Assembly (NCBI GenBank): GCA_930367205.1
Contig: OV884014.1
Location: forward strand, 70,597,104 to 70,661,103
Direction of reading: 5' to 3'
Source of the DNA: Acanthosoma haemorrhoidale
Taxonomy: Eukaryota; Arthropoda; Insecta; Hemiptera; Acanthosomatidae
DNA: 64,000 nucleotides
Under the pieces are notes generated by a model. It had not been told where the DNA came from. It was given only the letters and a program-made list of their open reading frames with translations, and did not search any database. Positions 29,001 through 44,000 of the stretch are shown in pieces; position 1 is the stretch's first letter, and the number at the start of each line of letters is the position of its first letter. The translations under genes were made by a program, and so were the position numbers.

Positions 29001-32000
29001 TCATGAAGGTTCCTGCCACCCTAATTATAATGGAGGTAATGTTTGAATAAATAAAGCAATAATTTCATTTATTCATAAGTTGTTTATTAATTCCTGTGAG
29101 TTTATTGCTAGATAGGAGATTGGCTTAGGTTGACATGTTGTCATACTGTATTGTATGTCAAAAGGTTGTCCTTGTAATAAACTCAATGAAAACCTAAAAA
29201 AGTTTTTTTATCAACCTAAGCCCATCTCCTAACAATCTCTTCTTATTTATTAACTATCATTAATTATGATATATTGTATGTATGTCCAATCTATAAGAAG
29301 GGATTGGATATGAGTTACCGAAAATTGTTTGCTTTTGAAGGCATTCTGTGTACAACATATTTGATAATTTATATCATCCATTATTACAAATTCCCACATG
29401 AACCATTATTTATGAAAACGGGAAACTAGACTAATTTGCGTGCTAACAAGGCTTTGTGTTATTGATGTTTTACAGGTCATACCATTTCTAGTTCTTGCCG
29501 TCGGTGTTGATAACATCTTCATCTTGGTTCAAACACATCAACGGTTACCTAAATTAGAAGGAGAATCACATGAAGAACACATCGCCAGGGTTTTAGGAAA
29601 CATAGGTCCATCGATTTTATTAACTAGTCTTTCAGAATCTTCATGTTTCTTTTTAGGTAACTTTATCTGTTTTATGTTGCTGTTATTATATTCTGTAGTT
29701 AAAAAGAGTAATATGTAATTTACTTATTAGCCATAAAAAAGAAGATACCAACAGGTTTGGGGTTCATCAAACCCAGGACTAAGGTTATGATGACATGATC
29801 CCTAGACTGCTGTTCTTCCAACTTATACTTTCAGCTGCTCTTACTTACTTACTCCTCTGAAAAATAGTTAGATCAAAACACTTTCAAAGACAGAGGTTAT
29901 TTAAAGCTGTAGAGAATTGTTTTATTTTTATGGCATTATGTTTATCAAATATTAGATACAAAGCTTTCAAAGAATTAAAAGATTTCTGACCAATGGACTA
30001 GAGGAAACTAAGTAAAGATTTTTGGTTGTACTTAAAAAAGATCCTTAAAGCCTTTGGGGTACAACTTAAATGGATTATGACTGTTAATTAGTTCTGGATT
30101 TATGCAATTAATTACATTTGAGAAGTACCAGTTAGGTTAATTCTGCAAATGCATGATTATAAAATTATGCAGATATCAAAGCATAATCAGCAGCAACTCT
30201 CTAGGCAAGCTTAAGCTCTTCCTACCTGGTGCCACTCTTGTTTGGGATACCTGTACACTGCATGCAAATTGATGTCAACAATATACGTTTTTCTATAAGT
30301 ACATATTTGTGCTTGGAGAATACATTGATAAATCTGAAAACAAATATTTTGAGAACATTTTTTATCTTTGCCTCATTCCTGAATGTTATATATTTCATTA
30401 ATCAATTTATTAATTTTTTGGCTATAAAGAACCAAATGGAGTCAAAACCAATAATACCCATTTCTTTTAGAGTGAACTAAGCCTACCACATACATATGCT
30501 TATCTCTTTGCTGTTTTGACGTTCCCACTTATTTCTCTGAGCTACTGATTCTCTTTTTTCAACCATATTATTGGAGTTACAATTAATGAACTTTTTAATA
30601 TCAACATAATTCGCATAATTTTAAATATAGCTGAATTGCTATTTGTTGAAATGTCGGTTGTAGGTTGAATTTTTAATAGGAATGAAGCTTGACTTTTCCC
30701 AGACTGTTTTATTTTTCAGTATATGTACTTTTGACTGGTCATAATTTTCTGGTATGTTAGATAAAAATATGATTTTTTTCATAACACTACAGTTTTCAGA
30801 TGACTGAAAAATAAAACATTAAGGAACTATGAGAATTTTATTTCTAGTAATTTTTTATTGTTTTCTCTTTAGATCGACTATCTTCTATTTTACAATATTT
30901 TTAGGTGGTCTCTCAGATATGCCAGCTGTCAAGGCTTTTGCACTGTATGCGGGAATGGCTCTTTTCTTAGATTTCCTGTTCCAAATTACTTGCTTCGTGA
31001 GCTTACTTTCTCTAGATACACTTCGCCAATCTGTGAGTTTCTGTGACATTTTATTTAATATCCTCTTTGTGTGTGTTTATTATTTAAGTATCTATTGCAG
31101 CAAAAGTATACCAATTTCACTCAGTCTATTATATTACCTTTAAATAAAATAAATAAATTCATATAATAACAATTCACATGATAATATTAGTATTAATGTA
31201 AATTATACAAGTAAAAACATATCTATCAAAGTCAATGCTTAATTTGTTTTTTACTCTGAGCACTTCATGTAGGTATGGGCTGCAATCATTTTCCTGTAAG
31301 TAAAAAACGTAGTATGTTTTCAGTCATTCTTTTCCTAAAATTGTCAAAGTCCAAAATAATAATGATTGTTATATTTTTATATTATAATGCCCATGAGTAT
31401 TCATAAAATTGATTGAAAACTCATATTGGCACTCCTAAAAACGGTTACCCATCATCATAAAATAGCTTTTAAGTTTTGACATGAGCAATCTTTATTTTTA
31501 TTTCCTTTTAATATTTTTTTATTTAATCATATTTCCTGTTATTGCGTCTTAACGAAACATCATCAGCATATTTCAAGGTGTTGTGGAATATAACTTTAAC
31601 ATTTCAGTTTAAATGAATCAGTTATACGACCACTATCATACACTATACAGACAGACATACACAACAAATTATTGACCTTTACCAGTTAGGAGGTGGAGCC
31701 TCTCTCTCTGGACTAAAAAATAAGATATTTATTTGTATTCAATTTTTGTTCACTTAATACAAATTACTTCATGTTATCTATAATTTATTGTTATAGGAGA
31801 ACAGACTGGACGTGGTTTGTTGCATGCATGCATCAAGGAAGAGTGACCCACCTAGTGAAGGAATGTTATATGGATTGTTCAAGTCTTTCTATGTGCCATT
31901 CTTAATGCACAAGATTACCAGACCAACCGTGATAGTGATATTTTTTGGCTGGCTTTGTGTTTCTATATCTACGCTTCCAAACATCGATGTCGGGCTTGAT

Positions 32001-35000
32001 CAAGAACTTTCAATGCCGCAAGATTCTTATGTACATAAATATTTTAGGGTGAGTTTATTATTGTTGTTAGTTAGCATTATCCTTCTCATCATATTATTAG
32101 TGAATGAATCCAAGGATAAATGCCTTCTCAATTTTTCATAATATTAAAAATAACTGCTTATTAATGACTAAAATTTAGTATTAATAATTACCTAAACTTG
32201 TAAATATAAATATAGAAATAAATTAAAAGATGTAGAGTGTGAAGAAACAATATCTAAGGATTGTGTCACCTGTGTTTCTCAAACATGATTTTGAAAAACT
32301 ATGAAGTATTTTTAACCAAATTTAAATTTTAAACTGTCTTAGTATGAAAAATTGATTTTTAAAATCATAAATAGAATGTAAATAGCTAAATATTTACAAA
32401 AAAAACAACTATTTAAACCGATCGTAGGAGCAGACAAAACAATTTTATCGTTGACTCTCAAAATATTATTATTTTTTTATATCTTTGAATTTTGTGTTGT
32501 GTTGAAATCTTTAACCTTGTGAATACAATCATGTCTTTAAATCTTAAATAGTTCCAGAACTGTAACTTTGACAGGTTAGAACTTAATTGAAGAACGATTC
32601 CCCCCCCCCCCATCAGATTGATTCTTTTTCACTTCATGTTACCTAAATTCATTCAGCACATCTCAGAGCATTGCGAGATATATTTATAAACTTTCAGATC
32701 CATTAGATCAAATTTACACCCACTATCAAACATAATTGCCCCAAACTTGCTCAAAGGAAAACCTCTTGCTTTGGTCTTAAAAATTCTGTCAATTGTTATA
32801 GTTTGTATGAAATAATCTGGAATACAATACTTCTTTAAATTCAAATATTAACTCAAACATAACGATTATTAACTTAGTTCAATTTAAGTTGCTTCATGTA
32901 TTAAATTTCATAATTAAGCTTCATATTAAATTCCATCAAAATTGATGATTGATGATGATAAATTTTAGTTGATCTACCGAATTTGAATAATTATAAACTT
33001 TTAGATTATTTCATCAAAATAAATAAACAATAATGGAAGTATTCTGTAGCTAATGGCCCGCTGATTTCATTCTGCTTTCAGTATCTCAAAGAATTCCTGT
33101 CGATTGGAGCCCCTGTTTATTTTGTTTTAAAACCAGGACTTAATATGTCCGATACACAAGTGCAAAATCTAATATGTGGTGGGCAGTGGTGCAATATGGA
33201 TTCATTGACAGCTCAAATATATAGTGCCTCGAAACAGTCTAATACTTCATTCATCGGGAGACCTGCAGCATCGTGGATTGATGATTTCGTCGACTGGACC
33301 ACCACACCTGGCTGCTGCAGATATTTTGCTGCAAATGAGTCATTTTGCCCTCATGAAGGTAAGATATATTTGAATAAATATAATATTCAAAGTTAGCCTG
33401 GCATTTCCTTATTAAGAGGTAAATTAGTTCCAAATCAGCTGTTTGGTAGGTGACACAGAAAATGATTGTTGTATATTCTTATAGATATTATTGCGTCTGC
33501 TGTGTAATTTAAGATATTCACCATATTGTTAAAACATCAACGATTGATGATTACAAACAGATGGAAACAATATATTTTCTCTTTCCTACTATATAAGCCA
33601 AATTATTTCCTTGTATACGCAATGTTAATTAGTTTTTTAACAGTTTTATTTTATTTTTATGTGAAATTATTTTAAAACAAATCTTTTCAGATGTATTCTC
33701 TTTTTTTTTTTCTTGATTATTGATGCAGGTTTATTTTTAGCTTTTAAATTAAATTAGAGGAAAGACATAGAATGATGTAAAGCATTATGTTTCACATAAA
33801 GTTATAAGCTTCTATGTAAAATTTATTCACTCAAACAATAAAATAAAACTCAACCATCATACCAACTTCTTATAGTATAATTCAGTTTATTGAATTCTAT
33901 AATTAAATTATTGAATTACTTGATTTTCCACTATTTTTATTTTGAAATGTTTTTTTAAACTGATTTTAATTTCAATCATTAATGTATTGCAGAGGGATCT
34001 TGTAAAACCTGTGATATTGGCTTCAATGCACATAACAAACGCCCTGATGCAGTGAGCTTTGCAAAATATCTGCCTTTCTTCTTACAAGATAATCCAGATT
34101 ATCAGTGTTCTAAAGCTGGGCATGCTGCATATGGCCAGGTTATTTGTTGATTTAAAGTATCAAATTAAAATAATATCATTGTAGTTAATATTTTAACCTC
34201 AAAATGTATTCACAGGGAGTGAGCTATAAACTTTCTGAGAAAGGTAATTTAGCAAATGTTCAATCTTCATACTTCATGGCTTTTCATACAATTCTGAAGA
34301 GCTCATCGGACTACTACGGAGCTCTTAGGGAAGCTCGTGTCATCTCTGATAATATTACCAACATGTTGAATACTAACCTCCAACTTACGGGCTCAAACAA
34401 GACCGTAGAAGTATTCCCATATAGGTAAGCCAGTTCAATTTTAATTTATGACCTTGATTGAATTTGATGGTTTGACAAGACAAAGAACTAGACTGTTGTT
34501 CTTTAGATTTAGATTTGGATCGGGCTGATAGTAAGAAATAGTTAGTTTAAATTACACTCAGGTACCTGGGCCTCCTCAAGCATGCCAAGCCACTCGATCC
34601 ATTCGTTAGCACATCCTCTCCACTTATTAATTCATAATAGCCTGAGATCCTTCTTGACATATTCCAACTGGCTCTTTCTTGGAATGCCCTCAACTTTGCC
34701 TATAGGACAGAAGTTTATGCATTTTGCCCTCTGGATTTCTATAGGTTCATCACCAGAGTCATGCTTTCTTTACAAATGGGACTTGGTTGGGTCAATGTCC
34801 CAAATGAAGATGGTTCAAATTTTGGAAGTTACTCTGTAATGACTGGCCTAGGGCTTGTCTATGTGGCTATTTAATATCTGCCATTACTATAAAGATTCCC
34901 TGATGGTATTCGGTACACGTCTGTAGACTCAAACCCTTAGCTCCTCTCTTCGACAGCTACCTTGTTTCTTGCCGTTGTCTCTGTTTTGTTTTTCTGGATT

Positions 35001-38000
35001 AAATAGGATAATAGTTTAAAGTGAATCGTCTAGCCTCAAACCTTTAACATTATATTTATTGGGAGCTTTTCCAGCAGAATTCCTTACATTTTATTTTAAC
35101 CTTGATCCGGCTTTATTCCAATCAGTGCCTTTATCAATACTATCCTAAACTTACTTCAAATCAATATTGTGGAGATCTATATTGACTTTCTGGACCAAAA
35201 GCTGCCGGAATTGATACATTTATATATAGTGATGAAAATAAATTTGAACTGTTTACTGACTATCTAGAAAAATCATTAATCAGCCTTTTGAGTGTGAAAC
35301 TTGTACTTTCACCACACAGTGTCACTGTCTCAAACCTAGCATACCACAAGACATAAATAGTTAATATAAAAAAAATATCGTAAGGCAAAATATGCAAGTC
35401 CAAAAATAAATATGTAAATATAAAATGAGTGAAAAATGTATAAAGATTATGAATATGTTGCTATTAATATTGCTTCTTGTCAAATGTATTTCATCAGCAC
35501 CTGAAAATGGCAGTTTAGACTGTTCAAAGTATCATGTTTTTATATTGAATAAAACTGTGGGAAAACAAAAATCTAATTTCATTAATAAATTCCCAGTACA
35601 GCTCCATCACACTCAAAACATGATGGAGCAAGTTTTATAAATTATTTGGACAAGATGTTTTTTTTTGCTTGGAAAAATAGTTGGTTTGTTTTTCATTTTG
35701 AAACCTGCAGTAATTCCATAAATCTCAATTAGAAAAACTAAATAACATGTACAACTCATTTTCACATAAAAGTGAAAATTACTGGTTTTGAAAATGACTC
35801 CAATGACAAATTGATAATTTATACATAAAATAAAAGTGGTAGTTATCTGTTAAAATTTATATTTTATGTACAGTAAAATAAGAAAAATAAATTTATTCTG
35901 ATACATAGCCTAATTATTTTAACATTTCATTTTGTTTCAGTGTGTTCTATGTGTTTTATGAGCAGTATTTGACCATGTGGGCAGACACATTGAGGAGTAT
36001 TTTTGTATCGTTGATAACGATATTCCTTGTCACTGCCCTTTTGATGGGCATTGATTTTTCATCTGCCTTTGTTACTGTTATAACCATTTTAATGATTGTC
36101 ATTGATATGGGCGGTTTGATGTATTTCTGGGATATTAGCCTGAATGCAGTCTCTCTAGTTAATTTAGTTATGGTATAACACTTTTTTTAAACTTTGCAAT
36201 CATATAACTGTTCTATATAACTGTTATGCAACTGATTTTTTTCTTTGTTTTTTAGGCTATCGGTATTGCTGTAGAATTTTGTAGTCATCTCGTCCATTCA
36301 TTTGCCATGTCTCCAAAAGAAACAAAAATATTAAGGGCTTCGGATGCTCTTACCAATATCGGAAGCTCTGTGAGTACTGATCCGTATACTATGGGGTTAT
36401 ATTAAATGTAAATTTCCAAGATGAAAGTATTATTTTAATTTGCTAATGTTTATGTAGAAATTTTACTCTTAAGCTCTATTTATTCCAAGTTTAAGAAGTA
36501 GGCTCCTCGTAAAAATTATCTAATATTTTGAAAAGAATCTCAAAAAAACTGACTATGAATCTTAGAAGATAGCAGTTGGAAACAATCCAACAGTTAATCT
36601 TTTTAACTAACATGTATTAAGTCATTTAAGAATTAAGATATTCTCCTGAGAAAGCAATCCCACTGGAAATGTTAATTTATTAACTCTGTATCAAGACACT
36701 GAAGCTGTATATTTAAAAAGTTATAAGAGAATCACTAGAGAAGAGGCAGGAAGGCCAAAAGTCGTACAGGAATCGCTAAATTAAAAAAATTCGACCCATA
36801 GAAAAGAAATAACTTTATCTAAGCATGAAACATTTATAAATTTCTTGCATAGCCTAGGCTTCTGGAAGGATGGAATGAATATTGAGGCAATCAAATGTTT
36901 ATAAATGTGAAAGTGATAACAAAATTCTACAAAACCAGAGTTGTAAAAAATGGAGCATTGAACTCCAAACTTTTGGTTATAGATTTCTGGTTTAAAAACC
37001 ATTACACATTTTAAAAGTTCTCTTATGAAATTCATTTAATATATATTTGATTCTGGGTTTATAGGTAAATTAGAAATAATTCTGGAAAAAATTGGTTTAT
37101 AAGATTAAGATATGATTTTGGAACTGGTTGGAGGGAGGTTTCTAAGATAGTTGCTACATAGAGGTCCTGTACAGATTATCCCATCCATTACTCCAAAATC
37201 AAGAGTATTGCTGGTGTCGGAGCTCTTTTGTTATGGAGATGACTTAAAGATCTAAGCAACTGGTAGTGACTTAATAGCTCTAGCAAAAAAAACTCAATTT
37301 TGTACTGACCACATTATACATTTTAATACAAATTCAGATTTAAAAAATGTTGGTTTCAAAATAGTTAACAAGGAATTTTATTTATTTGTATTCGTTACAG
37401 GTTTTTTCAGGAATCACTCTTACCAAGTTTGGAGGAATTCTCGTCCTGGGCTTTGCCAATTCGCAAATTTTCCAAGTATTCTATTTTAGAATGTATATGG
37501 GCATAGTTATTTTCGGAGCAGCTCATGGCTTAATATTTCTCCCTGTATTATTAAGCTATATAGGTGAGTTTTATTAAAAATATTTTACACATATTAGTAA
37601 TTGACTTAGGAATAACTTAAACACAATCATATCTATTCATTATATGGAACAAGCTTATATTCTAAGGGGTATAGGCCTGGTGGTCTAGTGGTGGGTAAGG
37701 CACTAGACTACGTAGCTCAAGTTTTATGAAATTATATTTCCACAAAGCATGAATAGGTATCCAAAATGTGATAGAAAAGACATTCACATGGCAAATGATT
37801 AGTTCTCTTTGCGGATGATCAGGTTACTTTTGCAAGCATCAAAGACAATTTGTAAGAAATGTCAAGAAGACTGTTATAATGTGAATATGAGACAAAGGGC
37901 CTAAACAATAAATTTGCAATTCATGGCCATTCTGGAGATCTTTAGCTAGTTAGGGTAGAGCAAGGTAGGAACTTTCAAGTACCTAGGGTTATACCTGAAA

Positions 38001-41000
38001 CACAAGTGAGACTGAGGTGAAGAATTATTCTAATAAGGGGTCCAATAGGAATAGTGGTGATGCTAATTCCAATCTTGTAGAATGAGACTATCTGAAATGA
38101 ATATCCTGGCATTTGTAAAATCCACCCTCGCACATGCACAGAAACTTAGAGAGGGTATTCAAGGTTGTAAGCAGCTGAGGTACTATTTTAGAAGATGCTT
38201 GGCACTCAACTGAGTAAGATCTGGAACTGGTACCTCTGAGACAAAAAAGGAGGGGATTTGAAAAAAAATGTCTAGTCATTGGAAAAGGATGTTGAAGAAC
38301 AGAAAGGTGGCTTAAAAGAGCTCTAGATTGGGAGTCTGAAGAAGAGTTGACCCTGTACTAGGCAGATTCAAAGAGTTAAAATGGAGATGGCATGAAGAGG
38401 GTTTTCAGTCATAGGTGATCAATTTGAAAGTAACATCTGCGAATCAGCCTATGACTTGAAAAATCAACGATATGTTGGAAAGGCTTATAAATAAATCAAA
38501 AAAGCAATTTCTTTATAATCCATTGAGCTCTGATTAATTGTTTTTATTAATTTTTATAGTAGTATCCATAACTACTATTTTATATGTACAAGTAGTTGAC
38601 TACTTCAGCCATGGTGCAGTGATAGACTGTTACTATTATTGAATGAATAATAGCTATGTACACAACAATAAATAATATTCTCATTGTTATAGAAAGTGTG
38701 CAAATAGTATTATTATTATTATATCATTAACATATGCTAGAATGCATTATGGTTTTTATCCAGTAATTCTTGTCGCTTCAATCTTGTTCACAAGATGCAA
38801 GTCCTCTCGCAGCCATTCCTGTTCATACCTCCCAAATCCACAGTTTTTTTGGGCATCCACAATGTCTCCTTCCTTCCATTCCTCCAATTGTCAGGGTCAC
38901 CTTTCTTGGTTACATGATGTGCCCAAACCATGGGAAAACAAATAATACAAAATTTATCTAAATAGACAGATAATATTACAAAAAATTAATGATACTACCA
39001 ATAATAAATGTACTCATCACAATCTAGACAAAATTCAATAGTTAACCATTGTTTTATGCATTGTTAGAAACTACTATGGATATTAATTATAGTAAATTAG
39101 GTTACTAGCTATGATTACAGTTAAACAAATTTTGTTAATTGCATCTGTAACAATAGGCCTCTGGCAGCAGTGTCAAGTATGAATTTATCAAATGATGAAT
39201 ATAAAGTTGAGAAAACCCAGGATCACCAGAAACATCTATCTGGTGGGATTATTTGAGAAAAACTTTTCACATAATAAACACTTACTATTAGAACTTTGTT
39301 TTTTAATGTGATACTTATTGGTCTGAATAAAAATGAAGAAAAGAAATAAGACCTTAAAGTAAAGAAATGATCTTATCTTTTTATTTTAATAATAAGATTT
39401 ATAATTTATTAGACCAAATTGTAATGTCTGTCGGCTACTATTTAGAGTTTTTTAAAAAACATAGCTGTGTTTATTAGTTTCTGGGATATTATAGGTACAT
39501 ACCCCTGAAATAGAAAGAAAGCATAAATTGAAATGCAAACAAATTCTTCAGATATCAGATAACTCCAAATGTTCACTTCTCTTCAACAAAAATTTTTTAA
39601 TTAAAACACTTTTGACAGTCCCCATCCGTCATTCTTGGGCAACGCCACATTATAAACAGTTCAATACAACACTATGGAGGAATGAATAATTAAATTAAAG
39701 AATATGAAACAAATAAGCATGGTGTTCAATTTTTGGAAACATGATCGGCTATAGTATCCTCATCCAGCCATATTCGGAGCCCATCTAGTATCTAGTCCTA
39801 CTACTATTTAGTCAAATATAATATTTCAATGCCAAATATATGCTCTTTAAAAGTCATGATGTTCTCACCTCCATTGTCAAGAATTTATACTGTTTAAATT
39901 TTGTTTTTATACGTTTTGTTAGCATCAATTAAATATTTCGTGTAGAATTATAGAAGTCATCTGATGACATCGCTTGTTGGCTGCTCTATGAGTAAGGATG
40001 AGAACAATGCTATCTTTCTTGGTAATAATTATAAGTACTTAAATAATATTATAATTTTTCGTTAACTATCCAATTCCTATCTTATTATCCTATTGTAGCA
40101 GCCATCTTTCATATTTTTTTAATTCCATTAGACTTGTAATCCTTTTGTCCTTTTGTCCTTTTAACCATATTTTTTTATGATTACATTTTCTTTCAGGATA
40201 TATTTAAATATACATCTTGCACTATACTGAAATCCAAATTTATATATTATAAGCTATCTTTACAACTAAGCACTGAATTTGGCTGTGTTTAAAGCTTCAG
40301 CTTAATTGATTCGAGGCACTGATATCTAATTGGCATTAGTAATGTACTTAGGCCCAAACAAACAAACCTTTCAGTCCTCAAATCAATGGATCTTATTTAA
40401 AAGCATTGAGTACTTTTAATTAGTGGATTTTTAACTTTGTATGGATGTCAAAAATCGTATAATGTCTCCAAAACTTGCTTTGCTGTTGCTCCTAGTAGTA
40501 AGAAATTATTCTTGAATTAAGTTTTGTTGTTTTTTTTATACCTAAGATACATTTAACGACTCATATTCTACAAAATACTGAAAGAAAGAGAGTTTGAATC
40601 ATAATAACTATTTCATAAAATTTATTCACGAAAGATGTTTCTCCATGCATGGATGTCTTCATCAGGTCTTCATCAGGATAGCAAAAAAAAGAAAGGGAGA
40701 TGTTAAAAATAGTGTAACAATCATGATGACAAGAATAAAAGTATGAGGTATACAAATGAAACAAGTATACATAAAAAAATGAAACAAATATTCTAAAGTA
40801 CTTCATGCATAAAACTGTGGAACAGTTTGAAGTTAAAAAATAAAATAAAAATAGTGAACAGTTTTTAAATTGTTATTTTTCACATATTTCTAGCTCTTAT
40901 TTTTATTCATATTAATAACAATGTTTACACTATTTTAAAAATCCACTCAAATCTAAATTCACAGCTAACTATAACCTCGCAGAGCAATATTTAATGTATT

Positions 41001-44000
41001 AATGCAATATTAACTGCATTTAAATGTAGGCTTACAAGTATGAAGAGGCCTGCTTAATTTTTTTAACTTTAAATAATGAAATCTCAACTTGCTCTTACTA
41101 ACTTAAATCCAGCTTCAATATTAACACTTTGCTAACATGTGATCTGACAATTTTACTACACTCTACTCCTGATAAATCTGGGATGATTGGTGCCAGATTC
41201 ATAGTTATACAATACAATGAATAATATAATACACTGAAGTAAGAATATATGATCTATATATGGCGTATAGATATATAGAGCCCTCCCCCATATATTATAT
41301 AGGGCCAATAAAGAAACAAATATAATTTATTTACTCATTTATGTCAACATTTTATCTCAAAATAATTTATTTTCTCACAATAATTATTGGTCTGAATAGA
41401 AATGAAGAAATATTATTATTATTAAATTATTAGATGGTATTAAACCGAATTTCTTCTCTCTTTATATTAAATAGTGTCATGTAGTATTTACACGATTTAT
41501 TATTTTAATAAATAAATAATTGCTTTATTATTTTATATTTCTTATTTTCCAACTTAAAATATTTATTTAAAGATACTTGAGATGATATTAGCCATAGTTG
41601 TCTAAAGTCTGCCTCCTTAACTTATTGTAGGAAGAATTAAGTTCTTAATAGGCATGAGGCTGACATTTTTCTTGTTTTATTTCTTATCCTATTTTAATAA
41701 ACCCTTTTGAAAAAAAAAAAAAAAAAATCTTGTTCATTGTATACAAAATATCCCAATATGTTTATAAGACCCCCCCCCCTCCTGGATAGTCGGGAATAAG
41801 TGTAATAGTTTAAAGAATTTCTGATGTTCAGAAGTAAGAAAAGCAGCTAAGGAAGTTAAACTTAGTATGTTTTTGAGAATTTCAGACCTTTTGCAGATGC
41901 TATCTCATGCTAAAAATGCAACATTACTATTGGCTTGAATTTTCTTTATTCATTAATTTTTTTTGTTATGGGGTGAATGAATGTCTTTTCAAAATAGAAA
42001 ATTTCACTTGACTATTGTAATCACTCTATGATATCAATTAATTAATAAAGCAGATGACGCAAAAGTTACATGTAGGTTATTTTGATGTGGGTGTCGCAGG
42101 GGCTGACATGAATCGAGAGAAGCGTATGAGATACGAAAAGGCTGCAAGAAGGAAAGAGATCGAGGACCCGACCGACACAGCTCTAACAAGAGTAAGCGTC
42201 ACCAACCTAGAGCAACAAGACAGTCCTATTGCTGTCGTCAAGGCATGGCCTACGTAAAGGGATATTAAGTTGCATGTTCCTTTTTTTCTTATTCACTCTT
42301 TTATCAAAACGTAAAACTAAAACGTTATTCATGTCTCTCTAAGATCATGTACTGCCAGGATTGATTATAGACATACCCATCGTTCCAATTGAAGTCCGAT
42401 ATACTACTTAAGGTGTAATCTTTGTGAAATGGTAAAAGATGTTTAATATTGTTACTAAGACTATCTGCTTACAGCGCTATTTTAACTGAATAATAATTAA
42501 TTAGATCAATATTTAACAGTCAAAGAAAAAAGTATTGGAAAGACTGGGACTTGAACCCAGGACCTCGAGCCCTGGACTAGATATTGGGGTGGTCCCTGTT
42601 AGAGTCCCACTCGATCTTGCCAGTAATTTTTGTTTAGCTTTTAACTATTAAGAATTATAAATAATAGTTTCCAAGACCACAATAAAAAAAAATTTCCCTT
42701 TTTAAGGCTCATAGTCTCGTCCAAACTAATTCATTATATTTTTCTAAACATTTTTACTGTCAATTTTTGCCTATTCAACTATTTTCGGGACAATTTGGTA
42801 GCATCTACCTTCAATTGGAACCTCGCTGTTCATTTTCTAGTCTATCCGGTTAGTTCACTGATCAGTGGTTTATATATGTCATATAATGTGCACATTTATC
42901 ATTTTGTGCTCATTATATATATATAGAATCAATTATTAAAATTTGATATTTTTATAAGATGAATAATATTCAATATATTCAAGTACAATAAAAATTAATA
43001 GTGTTTAATGACATATCTTTATTTTTAGTACTGATTTTTTTATTTTATGTTTATATAGGAATATCTCAGTTATTTATTTAGGCTTTTTCAAACTTATATT
43101 TTTTTTTTGTTTTTAAAAATCTTCATTTGCAGTTAATGAAATGATAGCAGATGCTTGCAAATAATTGTTTTAGATAAATTTTTAGCTATTTATAAAAATG
43201 AATGTTCAAGACTTGAAAGTAACATAATTTTGAGCCCAACTTAATTTTACTGTGATTTTTATTTAGGATTATTAAAAAGAATAAACCTTGCAAGAGATTT
43301 AAGAGAATACTTCAAACTATTATCACACAAAATATTTTATTTTCAAGTCTTAACAATATTTTTTTAAATAGGATATAAACTTGTAAATGAGCCGACCAGT
43401 TCTCAATTGAGTCAAGTTTCTTATCGGTATGTATTGGCGTTTGGTAGGTCCGATGCCTACGGAATTGAGAGTCCTGGTGTTTGGTAAGAAGTACTGGTGA
43501 TGGTGGTTTCGTGATTAGGAATCTGACTTGAGATCCCTCTTGGTATTGATTCTTTCAAATACTGCAAGGCCGAGTATGGTTGTGGTCAGCTGATCAGGAT
43601 TTCTTGGATACCAAGAGTTCTCAAGTACAATTCCTTGCCATGAAACTATTGTTTGAGTATTCATTTTAAAAAGCCTAAGTTGTTTGTTACTTATTTGCAG
43701 CTTCCGAAATTATGACTAGACTCATTTTAGAACTTTCAAGGTGTCTAGAGTATTTTCGCATCTGTCTGCTTTTGTTTTTTAGTTTGAAGCAAGACTAGTA
43801 TTACTGAAACAAAAAAAAAAAATATTTTGAGCATGCAGTAGGATAGGGCCTTTCTCATTCTGCATATGTATATTTACTCAGTTCCTATCGTTAGTAGTTC
43901 TTTGTTGATTTCTACTGTATTCTATTAGTTGTTATTAATTTTACTGCATCATTTAATTTTTAAGTATTTTTGTTATTTATATGTATATGCCTGACAACCA

